Source: Trabulsiella odontotermitis
Lineage (GTDB): Bacteria > Pseudomonadota > Gammaproteobacteria > Enterobacterales > Enterobacteriaceae
Assembly (NCBI RefSeq): GCF_001297775.1
Contig: NZ_LIFX01000005.1
Location: 124,001 to 188,000, forward strand
Reading direction: 5' to 3'
DNA: 64,000 bases
This document shows, one piece after another, positions 33,167 to 41,862 of this stretch. A program made the translations under genes and the position numbers. Below the pieces are notes generated by a model that did no database searches, had not been told where the DNA came from, and was given only the letters and a program-made list of their open reading frames with translations. Position 1 is the stretch's first letter, and each line of letters begins with the position of its first letter.

Positions 33167-34342
33167 ATGATAAATATAAACCTCACAGAATCACTGGCTT
33201 GCATCTCTAAGATAATAGACATGATCAACCCCCGGCTTAACTTACATCATGTCAGAACGGCGTTTATCGCCTGGCATTTAGCCAGAGAGTCCCATTTTTC
33301 GCTGGCGCAGTGCCGCAAAACACTGCTGGCGGCACTTCTCCATGATATTGGCGGCCTGGATGAGGAGTCGCGGCTACAACCGCTTAGCTATTACGATAAT
33401 GAACTTAATGATCATGCGGCGATCGGCGGTGCATTGCTGGCAAGCGTTCCCTTACTGAATCCGTTGCAGGATATCGTGCGTTATCACCATATCCGCTGGG
33501 AAGAAGGTAAAGGCGAATATGTGGATGGTAAAAAAGTACCGAAAGAGAGCCATATTATTTATCTCGCTGACCGCATTGATGTTCTGGTGGCGCGCTATCG
33601 TATGGAAGACCTGGTCGCGGAAAAAGAAGCCATTACCAATATTATTTTCGAAGGCGAACATTCACTCTTCAAACCTGAATATATCACCGCATTCAGAAAA
33701 GTATCCAGTTGTGAGCATTTCTGGTTAATGATGACGTCGACGGATTTCGATGATTACATTAACGAAATACCGCGTATCCGCAATGACGCTATTTCATTAC
33801 ATAACTTTCGTGATATCGCCGGGATGCTGGCGTTTGTTGTCGATGGTTTCAGCCAGCATGGCTTACAGCATTCGCTGGTGATTGGCCGAATAGCCGGTTA
33901 TCTGGCAAGAGAGCGGGGAATTGCGCCAGTCCAGTGTCTGAAAATTGAAATTGCCGGGTTGTTGCATAATCTGACGTCCCTGGCGTTGTGCGCCGCGCCA
34001 GCCCATGCCGGTGATGAAAACGTGGTCTGGGAAGTGCTTTCGCCCATTGAGGCTATCAGTGATATTGCCATCTGGTGTCGGCGTCAAAAAGAAGGAGAGG
34101 CGGCCCCGGAAAACCTCCCCGAAGTGAATATTCTGAAGGCCAGTATTTATCTGGCGTCGTTATTGCCGGAAGTCACGTTATTAACGGAATTCAACGCGCG
34201 CGTTGGGGAAACCGTGGAAATCGCGCCGGAACTGACGGAACTGGTCTGCCAGCACAGCGCGGTGTTACTGCAAATTTTTAATGAATCTGTCCGGGAACGG
34301 CTCGCGCTGGTGCAGTACATTAATCAGCTGAGCAGACACTAG
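33167..34342 (+). CDS. HD-domain (HD-GYP-like) phosphohydrolase
   Basis: A 391-residue protein with a first HD domain: HHVRTAFIAWHLA, LLHDIGG (HD), HAAIGG, YHHIRWEEGKG and LADRIDVLV. This resembles HD-GYP cyclic-di-GMP phosphodiesterases, but the GYP motif is not intact. A second, degenerate copy follows, with LLHNLT in place of HD. Its stop codon overlaps the convergent ketoreductase stop by four bases (CTAG). Likely a signalling phosphodiesterase or sensor; substrate uncertain. Confidence 0.75.
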   Translation: MININLTESLACISKIIDMINPRLNLHHVRTAFIAWHLARESHFSLAQCRKTLLAALLHDIGGLDEESRLQPLSYYDNELNDHAAIGGALLASVPLLNPLQDIVRYHHIRWEEGKGEYVDGKKVPKESHIIYLADRIDVLVARYRMEDLVAEKEAITNIIFEGEHSLFKPEYITAFRKVSSCEHFWLMMTSTDFDDYINEIPRIRNDAISLHNFRDIAGMLAFVVDGFSQHGLQHSLVIGRIAGYLARERGIAPVQCLKIEIAGLLHNLTSLALCAAPAHAGDENVVWEVLSPIEAISDIAIWCRRQKEGEAAPENLPEVNILKASIYLASLLPEVTLLTEFNARVGETVEIAPELTELVCQHSAVLLQIFNESVRERLALVQYINQLSRH

Positions 34343-35076
34343 ACAGACAAACCACCATCAATCACCAGCGTCTGGCCGGTAACATAACCACTTCCTTCCC
34401 CAATCAGAAATGCCGTCGCCTGTACCACATCCTGCATCCGTCCGAGACGACGCAGCGGAATGTTCTGCCGCAACGCTTTCAGCTTCGCTTCCGGAATGGT
34501 CTGTACCATGTCGCCTTCAATCAGCCCCGGCGCCAGGCAGTTTACCCGAATGCCAAAACGCCCGACCTCCAGCGCCAGAGAGTGCGCCAGCCCAATCATC
34601 GCCGCCTTGCTGGCTGCATAAGCCGTCTGCCCGCTGTTGCCTTTGAGCGCCGAGACGGATGACATCAGCACGATGGAGCCGCTCCCCTGCGTCATCATCG
34701 CCGGGAGCAGGTGTCGGTTCCAGTTGACGATGGAAATCAGGTTATTTCCCAGCACCTCATGCCAGTCTTTTGCGTTCTGATGAATATGCAGCGCATCAAG
34801 GGTCATCCCCGCGTTATGCACAATGGCGGCGGGTGCGCCGAACTCACGAATGAGCGACGTCGCGACCTGTTCCACCCGAGCTTCATCGTTGCCATCACAG
34901 CAATATCCCTTAACCCAGGTGGCGGCATTCAGGCCCCGGGTGAGCGTCAGCGTATGGTCGATACCCGCCTCGCTACGACCGGTAAACGCGATATTCCACT
35001 CCGGCAACAGGTGAGTCACCAGCGCCCGGCCGATCCCCCGGCTTCCGCCGGTAATTAACATCCATTTCTGCGTCAT
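34339..35076 (-). CDS. 3-ketoacyl-ACP reductase, FabG-like, cluster-specific
   Basis: A 245-residue short-chain dehydrogenase starting at ATG 35076, two bases after the carrier-protein stop codon. It has the NADPH motif TGGSRGIG near residue 9 and the catalytic set with SSVSALKG and YAASK near 150. It would reduce a 3-ketoacyl chain on the neighbouring carrier protein to 3-hydroxyacyl. It is the last gene of the peptide operon. The host will have its own fabG elsewhere, so this copy is dedicated. Confidence 0.9.
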   Translation of the reverse strand: MTQKWMLITGGSRGIGRALVTHLLPEWNIAFTGRSEAGIDHTLTLTRGLNAATWVKGYCCDGNDEARVEQVATSLIREFGAPAAIVHNAGMTLDALHIHQNAKDWHEVLGNNLISIVNWNRHLLPAMMTQGSGSIVLMSSVSALKGNSGQTAYAASKAAMIGLAHSLALEVGRFGIRVNCLAPGLIEGDMVQTIPEAKLKALRQNIPLRRLGRMQDVVQATAFLIGEGSGYVTGQTLVIDGGLSV

Positions 35077-35077
35077 A

Positions 35078-35329
35078 TCAGCCCGCCATCTGCTTCTCAA
35101 TCGCCTGGCACAATTCCCGCAGCGTCATATGCGGGTTCTGTATGAACATCTCCGCCGTCAGCGTCACCGAAAACTCCCGCTTTGCCAGCACCATCAGCTC
35201 AACATAGTCGAGGCTGTCCAGCTCCAGCGCGGGCAGGGTGGTATCGGGGGTTAATGCCTCTGGCTCCAGATCTTTGGCGTCGCAAATCATGTCGCTGATT
35301 TTGGCGTAAATCATCTCGTATTGACTCAT
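35078..35329 (-). CDS. Acyl carrier protein, cluster-specific
   Basis: An 83-residue acidic four-helix protein with LELDSLDYVELMV around Ser39, the phosphopantetheine attachment site. It carries the growing acyl chain for the ketosynthase, ketoreductase and dehydratase beside it. It is distinct from housekeeping AcpP, whose motif is DSLDTVE, so it probably serves only this pathway. Confidence 0.92.
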   Translation of the reverse strand: MSQYEMIYAKISDMICDAKDLEPEALTPDTTLPALELDSLDYVELMVLAKREFSVTLTAEMFIQNPHMTLRELCQAIEKQMAG

Positions 35330-35344
35330 GGCAATCTCCTTGCT

Positions 35345-36130
35345 TTATTGCGCGCCAGTGGGCCCCACTTTCAGGGTGATGGCGCTGCTGATGTTATGGT
35401 GTAAAAAACGGGTCTGGTTGGCGATACGCACAATCGCGCCGTGCTGAAGGTCGCCGACCACCAGCGCCGGTAATGTCTCGATCTCAAGCGCGCCCGGTAG
35501 GGCGTCCTCATGCCAGGGCGCCAGTAACTGGCTGTCGAAAATAACCTCCTGATGGGTTTGCACTACCGGGTAACACGACAGCAGCGAAGCCAGCGTGTCG
35601 CAGTGCGGCAGCAGGGCGGCGATAGCGTCCTGACGAAGCACGCTGTTGTCCTGAATAAGTTGGCGAAACAACAGCGCATCCAGGAAATGCCACTGTTGTG
35701 CCATTGGCAGCAGCGGCACAAATTTCGTCTGCAACGCCGCCAGCGTGGCGCCGCCCAGCACCGCCCGATGCCTGATTTCGGAAGGCGGAAAGTGGGTCTG
35801 CGGGGTGAACTGACAGGAGAGAAAAATCTGCCCGGCGAGGATGTCGGTGACCACCGCGGCGCCTTTTCTGGCGCTGTCGTGTGTCAGGAGATACGTCGTG
35901 TCATGCAACAGCGGTCGGCGCAAACGCACAGTACAACTCAGGTACGGGGCGTGTGCCACCTCAGGGCTCAGCGAGCGTTTTACATCCAGCAACGCCAGCA
36001 TGCCGTGGACGCTCAGCGCCGTCCCGCCCTGCGCTTTCACCCACGCTTCATCAAAATGCACCGGGTTGTAATCCCCTGAAAACGCCGCCCAGCGGTGGGC
36101 ATCGTCAAGGGTGTAGTAAAGCGGCGTCAT
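35345..36130 (-). CDS. MaoC-type hot-dog dehydratase/hydratase
   Basis: A 261-residue protein with the hydratase motif FSGDYNPVHFDEAW near residues 16-30 and SVHGMLALLD near 40. It should remove water from 3-hydroxyacyl-ACP to give 2-enoyl-ACP, or act in reverse. The extra length beyond one hot-dog domain suggests a second degenerate hot-dog half. It overlaps the ketosynthase gene by four bases. An R-specific hydratase feeding hydroxyacyl chains is the alternative. Confidence 0.82.
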   Translation of the reverse strand: MTPLYYTLDDAHRWAAFSGDYNPVHFDEAWVKAQGGTALSVHGMLALLDVKRSLSPEVAHAPYLSCTVRLRRPLLHDTTYLLTHDSARKGAAVVTDILAGQIFLSCQFTPQTHFPPSEIRHRAVLGGATLAALQTKFVPLLPMAQQWHFLDALLFRQLIQDNSVLRQDAIAALLPHCDTLASLLSCYPVVQTHQEVIFDSQLLAPWHEDALPGALEIETLPALVVGDLQHGAIVRIANQTRFLHHNISSAITLKVGPTGAQ

Positions 36131-37380
36131 AACGACTTCTCCAGGACCAACGCCGCATTTGCCCCACCAAAACCGAAACTCAGATTCAGCGTCCGGTGAA
36201 GATCACCAGGGCGATGGCCGTCAACGATATAGTCGAGATCACAAAGCGGATCGGCCTGCTGGAAATTCGCCGTGGCGGGCATGATGCTGTTTGCGATGGC
36301 CTGCAGGCAGACAATGCTTTCGAAACAACCCGCCGCCGAGATTAAGTGCCCCGAGTAGGATTTGGTGCTGGAAACCGGGATCTGATACGCCGCGTCGCCG
36401 AGAGCCATCTTCAGCGCCTGCGTTTCGTTGATATCATTCAGCGGCGTCGAGGTACCGTGGGCATTGATATAGTCGAGCTGTTGCGGCTCCAGCCCCGCCT
36501 GTTGCAGCGCATGGGTGATGGTTTGCACGCGGGCGAGGCAATCGTCCGCCGGAGAGGTGAAGTCCCAGGCGTCGGAAAAGTTGGCGTAACCAGTGATTTC
36601 ACCGAGGATCGTCGCCCCGCGCGCCAGTGCGCTGTCCCGCTCTTCGAGGCACAACACCGCCGCGCCTTCAGAGAGCACAAACCCGCTGCGATGAGCACTG
36701 AACGGGCAGTTTGCCCGACGCGGATCGTCCTTTTCTTTGCTTAACGCCCCCAGCACATCAATGTTCCACACCGCGCAGGTACTGGTGAGCGACTCCCCCG
36801 CACCCGCCAGCATCATGCTGGCTCTGCCGCTGCGGATCACCTCAAACGCATCGCCAATCGCGATGGTGCCAGTGGCGCAGGCGGCGATCACCGTATTCTG
36901 ATAGCCATTCAGCCCCCAGAACTGGCTGCACGCGGCGGTCGTGACGCTGGGCATGGAGAAGAAGCAGTTAAACGGCGAGGTCACCCCGGTGGTGGAAAAC
37001 TCGTCAATGGCGTCATAACTTTCATCGAGCCCGGCCCAGCCGGTGCCCATGATCACGCCGCAGGCGAGGGGGTTATAAAAGGTCTGCGGCGGGGTCTCGC
37101 CAAAGGCCATGGTCATCGCCTGCCGTGCCGCTCCCAGCGTCAGACGCGCATAACGCGGAAGTCGACGGCGGATCGCGGCGGGAACGCCTTTCAGATCAGG
37201 TTCTTTATCCACAAAACCCTGGAAATGGGTATGGATGTTCAGGGCAGTTTTGTCGACGTAACGATAGCCGAGGCGGTTATCCATGATCGCCTGCCAGCTC
37301 TCTTCTGACGTGGCGCCAAGCGGGGTGATGGCACCATAGCCGGTAACGACGACGCGCTTCAATGCATTATTCATAGTCAT
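36127..37380 (-). CDS. Beta-ketoacyl-ACP synthase, FabF-type
   Basis: A 417-residue condensing enzyme with the full Cys-His-His triad: C168 in IAACATGTIAIG, H308 in NAHGTSTPLND and H345 in SYSGHLIS. It would extend an acyl chain with malonyl-ACP. It overlaps the outer-membrane lipoprotein gene by 14 bases, which physically fuses the export and fatty-acid halves of the operon. Single-copy KAS without a chain-length-factor partner argues against a polyketide or aryl polyene type. Confidence 0.92.
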   Translation of the reverse strand: MTMNNALKRVVVTGYGAITPLGATSEESWQAIMDNRLGYRYVDKTALNIHTHFQGFVDKEPDLKGVPAAIRRRLPRYARLTLGAARQAMTMAFGETPPQTFYNPLACGVIMGTGWAGLDESYDAIDEFSTTGVTSPFNCFFSMPSVTTAACSQFWGLNGYQNTVIAACATGTIAIGDAFEVIRSGRASMMLAGAGESLTSTCAVWNIDVLGALSKEKDDPRRANCPFSAHRSGFVLSEGAAVLCLEERDSALARGATILGEITGYANFSDAWDFTSPADDCLARVQTITHALQQAGLEPQQLDYINAHGTSTPLNDINETQALKMALGDAAYQIPVSSTKSYSGHLISAAGCFESIVCLQAIANSIMPATANFQQADPLCDLDYIVDGHRPGDLHRTLNLSFGFGGANAALVLEKSL

Positions 37381-38764
37381 GATTCGTTATCCTGTATTGT
37401 GTTTCGCCACCCCCTTGCGCCAGCCAGAGCTGCAACGTGGCGTAGAGGTAGTCGTACTGCGTTTGAGCAAGTGAATTTTCGAGTGTCAGCAGATCATCCT
37501 GCGCATCCAGCAGGGTCTGAAAATCTACCGCGCCTTCGCGATAGCGGCTTTCGGTCAGCCGCAGGCGCTGCTGGCTGAGCGCCAGTGATTCATGCAGACG
37601 GGCCCGCTGAACTTCAGCGCTGAGCCGCTTTTCCATCGCGTTATCCACCTCGGCGAGCGCCGCATAGGCTGTGCTGCGAAAAGCAATCGCCGCCTGTTTC
37701 ACCTGTAGATCCGCCTGCTTCACGGTGAGCGTCATGGTGTTCCACTGAATGAACGGCAACGCCAGCGAACCGCCAACAGTGCGAATGGGGTCGCTGAACC
37801 ACTGGCTGAAAATCTGGCTTCCGGCGTTAAGCGCGGCATCCAGCGACAGCGACGGGTAAAAGCTCAGGCGCGAGGCGTCATACCCGGCGAGCGCGGCGCG
37901 CAGGCGCGATTCCGCCGCCTGAATATCCGGACGGCGGGCCATCACCTTCAGCGGTGTTTTTTGCATTACCGGCACCCGTTGGCTGGCATCCAGCACCGTC
38001 GATTCATCCGCGTGTTGCTCCGCCGGGCGGTTCAGCAACAGCGCCAGCGCGTTGCGGCTGTTATCCCGCTGTTGCTCCATCGCGCGAAGCTGGTTCTGGC
38101 GGCTGAGTAACGACTGCTGCGCCTGCAACAGATCAAGCTGCCCGACTTTCCCGGCGCGGTACCAGGAATCCACCAGTTGCACAGTCTGTTCTGAAATGGC
38201 GATCCCCGCCCGCTGGTTGCGGATTTGCTGGTTATACAGGGCGATGCTCCAGTAAAGCTGGGCAGTGGTGCCGATGGTCGACAATACCGTCGCGTCATAA
38301 TCCTGTTCGCTGGCCACCGCTTCCCATTCGCTTTGTTCGCGGGTGCGCGCCAGTTTTCCCCACAGATCAAGCTCGTAGCCGATGGTAATGCCGCTGTTGT
38401 AGCTCTCCTGCGCGGTAGGATTGCGGCGCAGGTTTTTGCTGTTGCTTGCCGAGCCTGAGACCGCCACGTCCGGCGTCATGTTGGTATTGGTTAACCCGGC
38501 GGCGATCCGCGCCTGCTGGAGCGTAATGGCCGCTGCGGCGAGATCGTTGTTACTTTCCAGCACCTGTTCGATCACCCGAGACAGACGGGGATCGTCAAAC
38601 CGCTGCCACCAGTTTTGATACGCATGCGTGCTCTCAACGCCGGTTGCTGGTTGCCACTGCGTGGGCAGCGACAACAACGGGCGCTGGTAGTCGCTGCGGG
38701 TAAAACTGCCGCAACTGGTCAGCAGAAACAGGGCCGGGAGGAGATAAGCGATTTTCGTCTTCAT
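37367..38764 (-). CDS. TolC-like outer-membrane efflux lipoprotein
   Basis: A 465-residue protein of the NodT/OprM outer-membrane channel family. The signal peptide ends in a lipobox, LLTSCG, so Cys18 becomes lipid-anchored. Two repeats of outer-membrane efflux helices follow (AITLQQARIAAGL and RRPDIQAAESRLRAALAGYD). It overlaps the MacB-like gene by four bases. With the two genes upstream it forms a complete tripartite exporter that need not use the host TolC. Confidence 0.92.
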   Translation of the reverse strand: MKTKIAYLLPALFLLTSCGSFTRSDYQRPLLSLPTQWQPATGVESTHAYQNWWQRFDDPRLSRVIEQVLESNNDLAAAAITLQQARIAAGLTNTNMTPDVAVSGSASNSKNLRRNPTAQESYNSGITIGYELDLWGKLARTREQSEWEAVASEQDYDATVLSTIGTTAQLYWSIALYNQQIRNQRAGIAISEQTVQLVDSWYRAGKVGQLDLLQAQQSLLSRQNQLRAMEQQRDNSRNALALLLNRPAEQHADESTVLDASQRVPVMQKTPLKVMARRPDIQAAESRLRAALAGYDASRLSFYPSLSLDAALNAGSQIFSQWFSDPIRTVGGSLALPFIQWNTMTLTVKQADLQVKQAAIAFRSTAYAALAEVDNAMEKRLSAEVQRARLHESLALSQQRLRLTESRYREGAVDFQTLLDAQDDLLTLENSLAQTQYDYLYATLQLWLAQGGGETQYRITNHDYE

Positions 38765-40695
38765 TCGCGGGCCAGTGCCTCCGTCGGGTTGAGGCGGGCT
38801 GCTCTGCGCGCCGGGAAATAGCCAAACGTCAGGCCGATCAATGCGGAAAACCCGCAGGCCATCACCACCGGAAAGGCAGTGAAGACCATCGAAAACTCAT
38901 CGGTGAAAAGGGAAAAGAGATTACCGGCGACCCAGGAGCCAATGACGCCGATAAGCCCGCCGAGGGCGCAGATCATCACCGCTTCGATCAGAAACTGGTT
39001 CATGATGTCCAGCGGACGCGCGCCGACCGACAAACGGATACCGATCTCATGCGTGCGCTCCGTCACCGACACCAGCATGATATTCATCACCCCCACGCCG
39101 CCCACCAGCAGGGAAATCGCCGCAATGGTGGTGATCAACAACGACATCGAATCGGAGGTTTTCTGCAGGGCGTTAGCCAGCTGATCGTCGGTCTGGGTGA
39201 AGAAATCCTTTTTGCCGTGCTCGCGTAAAAGATGGCGTTCGGCGCGCTGCGTTGCTTCCTGTGGCGTCAGGGTCTCCTGAAAACGCAGGGTGATAGCTTC
39301 GAGCGGCTTTTCACCGGTGATGCGGTGCTGGAGCGAGGTATGCGGCACCCACGCCGCCATGTATCCGCCCACTACTTTCGGGCCGGGTTTCGCCGCCACG
39401 CCAATCACCCGCCACGGCGCTCCGGCAATCTGCACGATTTGCCCCAGCGGATCTTCCCCGCCCGGAAAGAGCGTATCGCGCCCGGTTTCGTCGAGGATCA
39501 GCACCGGTTCGCCTTCGGCGACGTCGCGGGCGGTAAAGCCGTTACCCTGCACAAACCGCAGCCCCTGCAACGGGAAATAGTCCTGTGAAACGCCGGACAG
39601 CATCATTGAAGAGTCGAGACCTTTGCGGACGGCGAGCGTCATGCTGCTGACCATCGGCGACACGCCCAGGATCCACGGCAGTTTTTGCAAACTGCTGACG
39701 TCATCCATCGACAGCGCGCGCTCCATGTCCGGGCGCTTGTTCCCCCAGCCGGTGCCGGGGCGGATCTCAAGCGTGGTGTTGCCGAGTTTACCGATCTCGC
39801 TCATGATCGCCTGCCGCGCGCCTTCGCCCACCGCCATCGACGACACCACGGACGAGATGCCGATGATGATCCCCAGCATCGAGAGAAACGCGCGCATCCG
39901 GTGACCGAGCAGAGAACGCCATGCCATGCGAACTGACTCGTGGATGCTGCGCCCCAGCGAGGCGCGCCCGTTATCCTGTTCAGGCAGCGTAACCGCGTTG
40001 TTCACTTCCTCTGTTTGCCGGATATCCGCCACGATGCGGCCATCGCTGATCTCAACAATGCGTTGCGCCTGCGAGGCGATGTCGCGATCATGCGTCACGA
40101 TGATCACCGTATGGCCTGAGGCGTGGAGCTGGTGGAGCACCGCCATCAGCGCTTTGCCGTTGACGCTGTCGAGCGCCCCGGTGGGTTCATCCGCCAGAAT
40201 CACCTGCGCGCCGTTGATCAGTGCCCGGCAGATGCTCACCCGCTGCTGCTGCCCGCCGGAAAGTTGTGCCGGGCGATGCTGGAGACGGTCTTCCAGACCG
40301 AGTTTTTGCGCCAGTGCCTGGGTGCGGGAAACGCGTTGCGCTTCCGGCATGGCGGTATACAGCGCCGGAATGGCGATGTTTTCTTCTGCCGTCAGATAAG
40401 GCATCAGGTGGTAGCGCTGGAAAATAAAGCCCAGATAGCGGCTGCGCAGCTCGGCAAGCCGCAGGCTGCTGGCGTTGTGTACCGCCGTGCCGTTAATAAT
40501 GACTTCACCGGCAGTGGGCTTGTCCAGGCAGCCGATGATATTCATCAGCGTGGATTTTCCCGAGCCGGACGCGCCGACAATCGCCACCATTTCTCCGGCG
40601 GCGATCGACAGCGAAATGTCGGTCAGTACCGGGATTTTTTGCGCTCCGGCAGAAAATTCACGATACACATGGCGCAAGGCGATGATCGGTTCCAT
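38761..40695 (-). CDS. MacB-like ABC transporter (ATPase plus permease)
   Basis: A 644-residue protein. The N-terminal ATPase has Walker A GASGSGKST (about residue 41), signature LSGGQQQR and Walker B VILADEPTGALD. A membrane helix near 270 leads into a large periplasmic domain, and three more helices lie near 520-640, as in MacB. MacB-type pumps push substrates from the periplasm to the outside; E. coli MacAB-TolC exports the disulfide-rich enterotoxin STII. The start follows the MacA-like stop by three bases. Its cargo is inferred to be the six-cysteine peptide. Confidence 0.93.
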   Translation of the reverse strand: MEPIIALRHVYREFSAGAQKIPVLTDISLSIAAGEMVAIVGASGSGKSTLMNIIGCLDKPTAGEVIINGTAVHNASSLRLAELRSRYLGFIFQRYHLMPYLTAEENIAIPALYTAMPEAQRVSRTQALAQKLGLEDRLQHRPAQLSGGQQQRVSICRALINGAQVILADEPTGALDSVNGKALMAVLHQLHASGHTVIIVTHDRDIASQAQRIVEISDGRIVADIRQTEEVNNAVTLPEQDNGRASLGRSIHESVRMAWRSLLGHRMRAFLSMLGIIIGISSVVSSMAVGEGARQAIMSEIGKLGNTTLEIRPGTGWGNKRPDMERALSMDDVSSLQKLPWILGVSPMVSSMTLAVRKGLDSSMMLSGVSQDYFPLQGLRFVQGNGFTARDVAEGEPVLILDETGRDTLFPGGEDPLGQIVQIAGAPWRVIGVAAKPGPKVVGGYMAAWVPHTSLQHRITGEKPLEAITLRFQETLTPQEATQRAERHLLREHGKKDFFTQTDDQLANALQKTSDSMSLLITTIAAISLLVGGVGVMNIMLVSVTERTHEIGIRLSVGARPLDIMNQFLIEAVMICALGGLIGVIGSWVAGNLFSLFTDEFSMVFTAFPVVMACGFSALIGLTFGYFPARRAARLNPTEALARE

Positions 40696-40698
40696 GGC

Positions 40699-41862
40699 TT
40701 ATCCCTGCACCGTGTCCTGCGCCACGACAACGCGATCGCCCATCTGCAACCCTTCCAGTACTTCCGCGTACTGGCGATCGTTAATCCCGATCCGGATCGT
40801 GCGCTGCTGGGTTTTGCCGTTCTCAACCGTGGTAACCCGGTAGCTGTCGGTATCCAGCGCCTGACCGAGCGCCGCCACCGGAATGCGCAGCACGCCTTTG
40901 GCTTCGGCAATCTGAATAAACACCTGCGCTGTCATGGCGGTTTTGAGTTCGCGCTGCGTATTCGGGATATCAAAGGTGCCGTTGTAATACACGGCGGTGG
41001 CCTGCTGGTTATTGCCGGTGATGCCGGGTTGCTGTTCTTCCAGCGCCTCCTGTGGTGCCGGTTGTACAAATCCCATCGTGCTGGTGTAGTGCTTGTCGGG
41101 GTTGGCAATCACGTAAAAGCGCAGCGGCTGACCGGGGTGGATTTTTTGGATATCGGCTTCGGAGATCCGCGTCTGCACCAGCATGGTGTCGAGATCCGCC
41201 AGCACCAGAATGGTTGGCGCCATTTGCGACGACACAATCGTTTGCCCTTCATGGGTGACGATACCGAGCACTTCGCCGTCAATCGGCGCGACGATGCGGG
41301 TATAGCCGAGATTGGCGTTGGCGGTTTTTACCGCCATCTCCGCCTGCACAATCTGCGAATCGCTGACCTCAATCTGCTGGATCTGCGCTTCATAATCCGC
41401 ACTGGCCTGCTCTAAATCGCTGCGTACGCCGGAGCCGTCGCGCATCATCGCCTGCTGGCGTGCGTATTCCAGACGATAACGCTTGAGCGCGGTCTCTTCG
41501 GCGCGTTTCTGCGCCCGGGCGCTCGCCAGTTGCGCCTCGGCGTTATTCAGTTCGGATTCCTGGATAGTCGGATCGATCTCCGCCAGCAACTGGCCTTTTT
41601 TCACCTTGTCGCCGAGTCGCACATACAGCTTGCGCAGTTGTCCGTTCACCTGCGCCCCGACGTTAACCTGCACGGCGGGTTTGAGGATGCCGGTCACCAG
41701 CACCACTTTTTCGATATCGCCTTTGTCGACCGTTTCAACGTGCAGGTTTTCCTGTGGTGACGGTGAGGTGAGGGAGGCGATCGCCACACTGATCAACGCT
41801 GCTGTCGCCACGATGCCAGCGCCTGCGAATAACCAACGGGGTTTGAGACGCCATAGCTTCAT
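40699..41862 (-). CDS. MacA-like periplasmic adaptor
   Basis: A 387-residue membrane-fusion protein with an N-terminal anchor (WLFAGAGIVATAALISVAIA), biotinyl-lipoyl halves (VNVGAQVNGQLRKLYVRLGD and YTRIVAPIDGEVLGIVTHEG), a coiled-coil hairpin between them and a beta-barrel domain. It bridges the MacB-like pump and the outer-membrane lipoprotein. It overlaps the C39 transporter gene by four bases. Confidence 0.93.
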   Translation of the reverse strand: MKLWRLKPRWLFAGAGIVATAALISVAIASLTSPSPQENLHVETVDKGDIEKVVLVTGILKPAVQVNVGAQVNGQLRKLYVRLGDKVKKGQLLAEIDPTIQESELNNAEAQLASARAQKRAEETALKRYRLEYARQQAMMRDGSGVRSDLEQASADYEAQIQQIEVSDSQIVQAEMAVKTANANLGYTRIVAPIDGEVLGIVTHEGQTIVSSQMAPTILVLADLDTMLVQTRISEADIQKIHPGQPLRFYVIANPDKHYTSTMGFVQPAPQEALEEQQPGITGNNQQATAVYYNGTFDIPNTQRELKTAMTAQVFIQIAEAKGVLRIPVAALGQALDTDSYRVTTVENGKTQQRTIRIGINDRQYAEVLEGLQMGDRVVVAQDTVQG

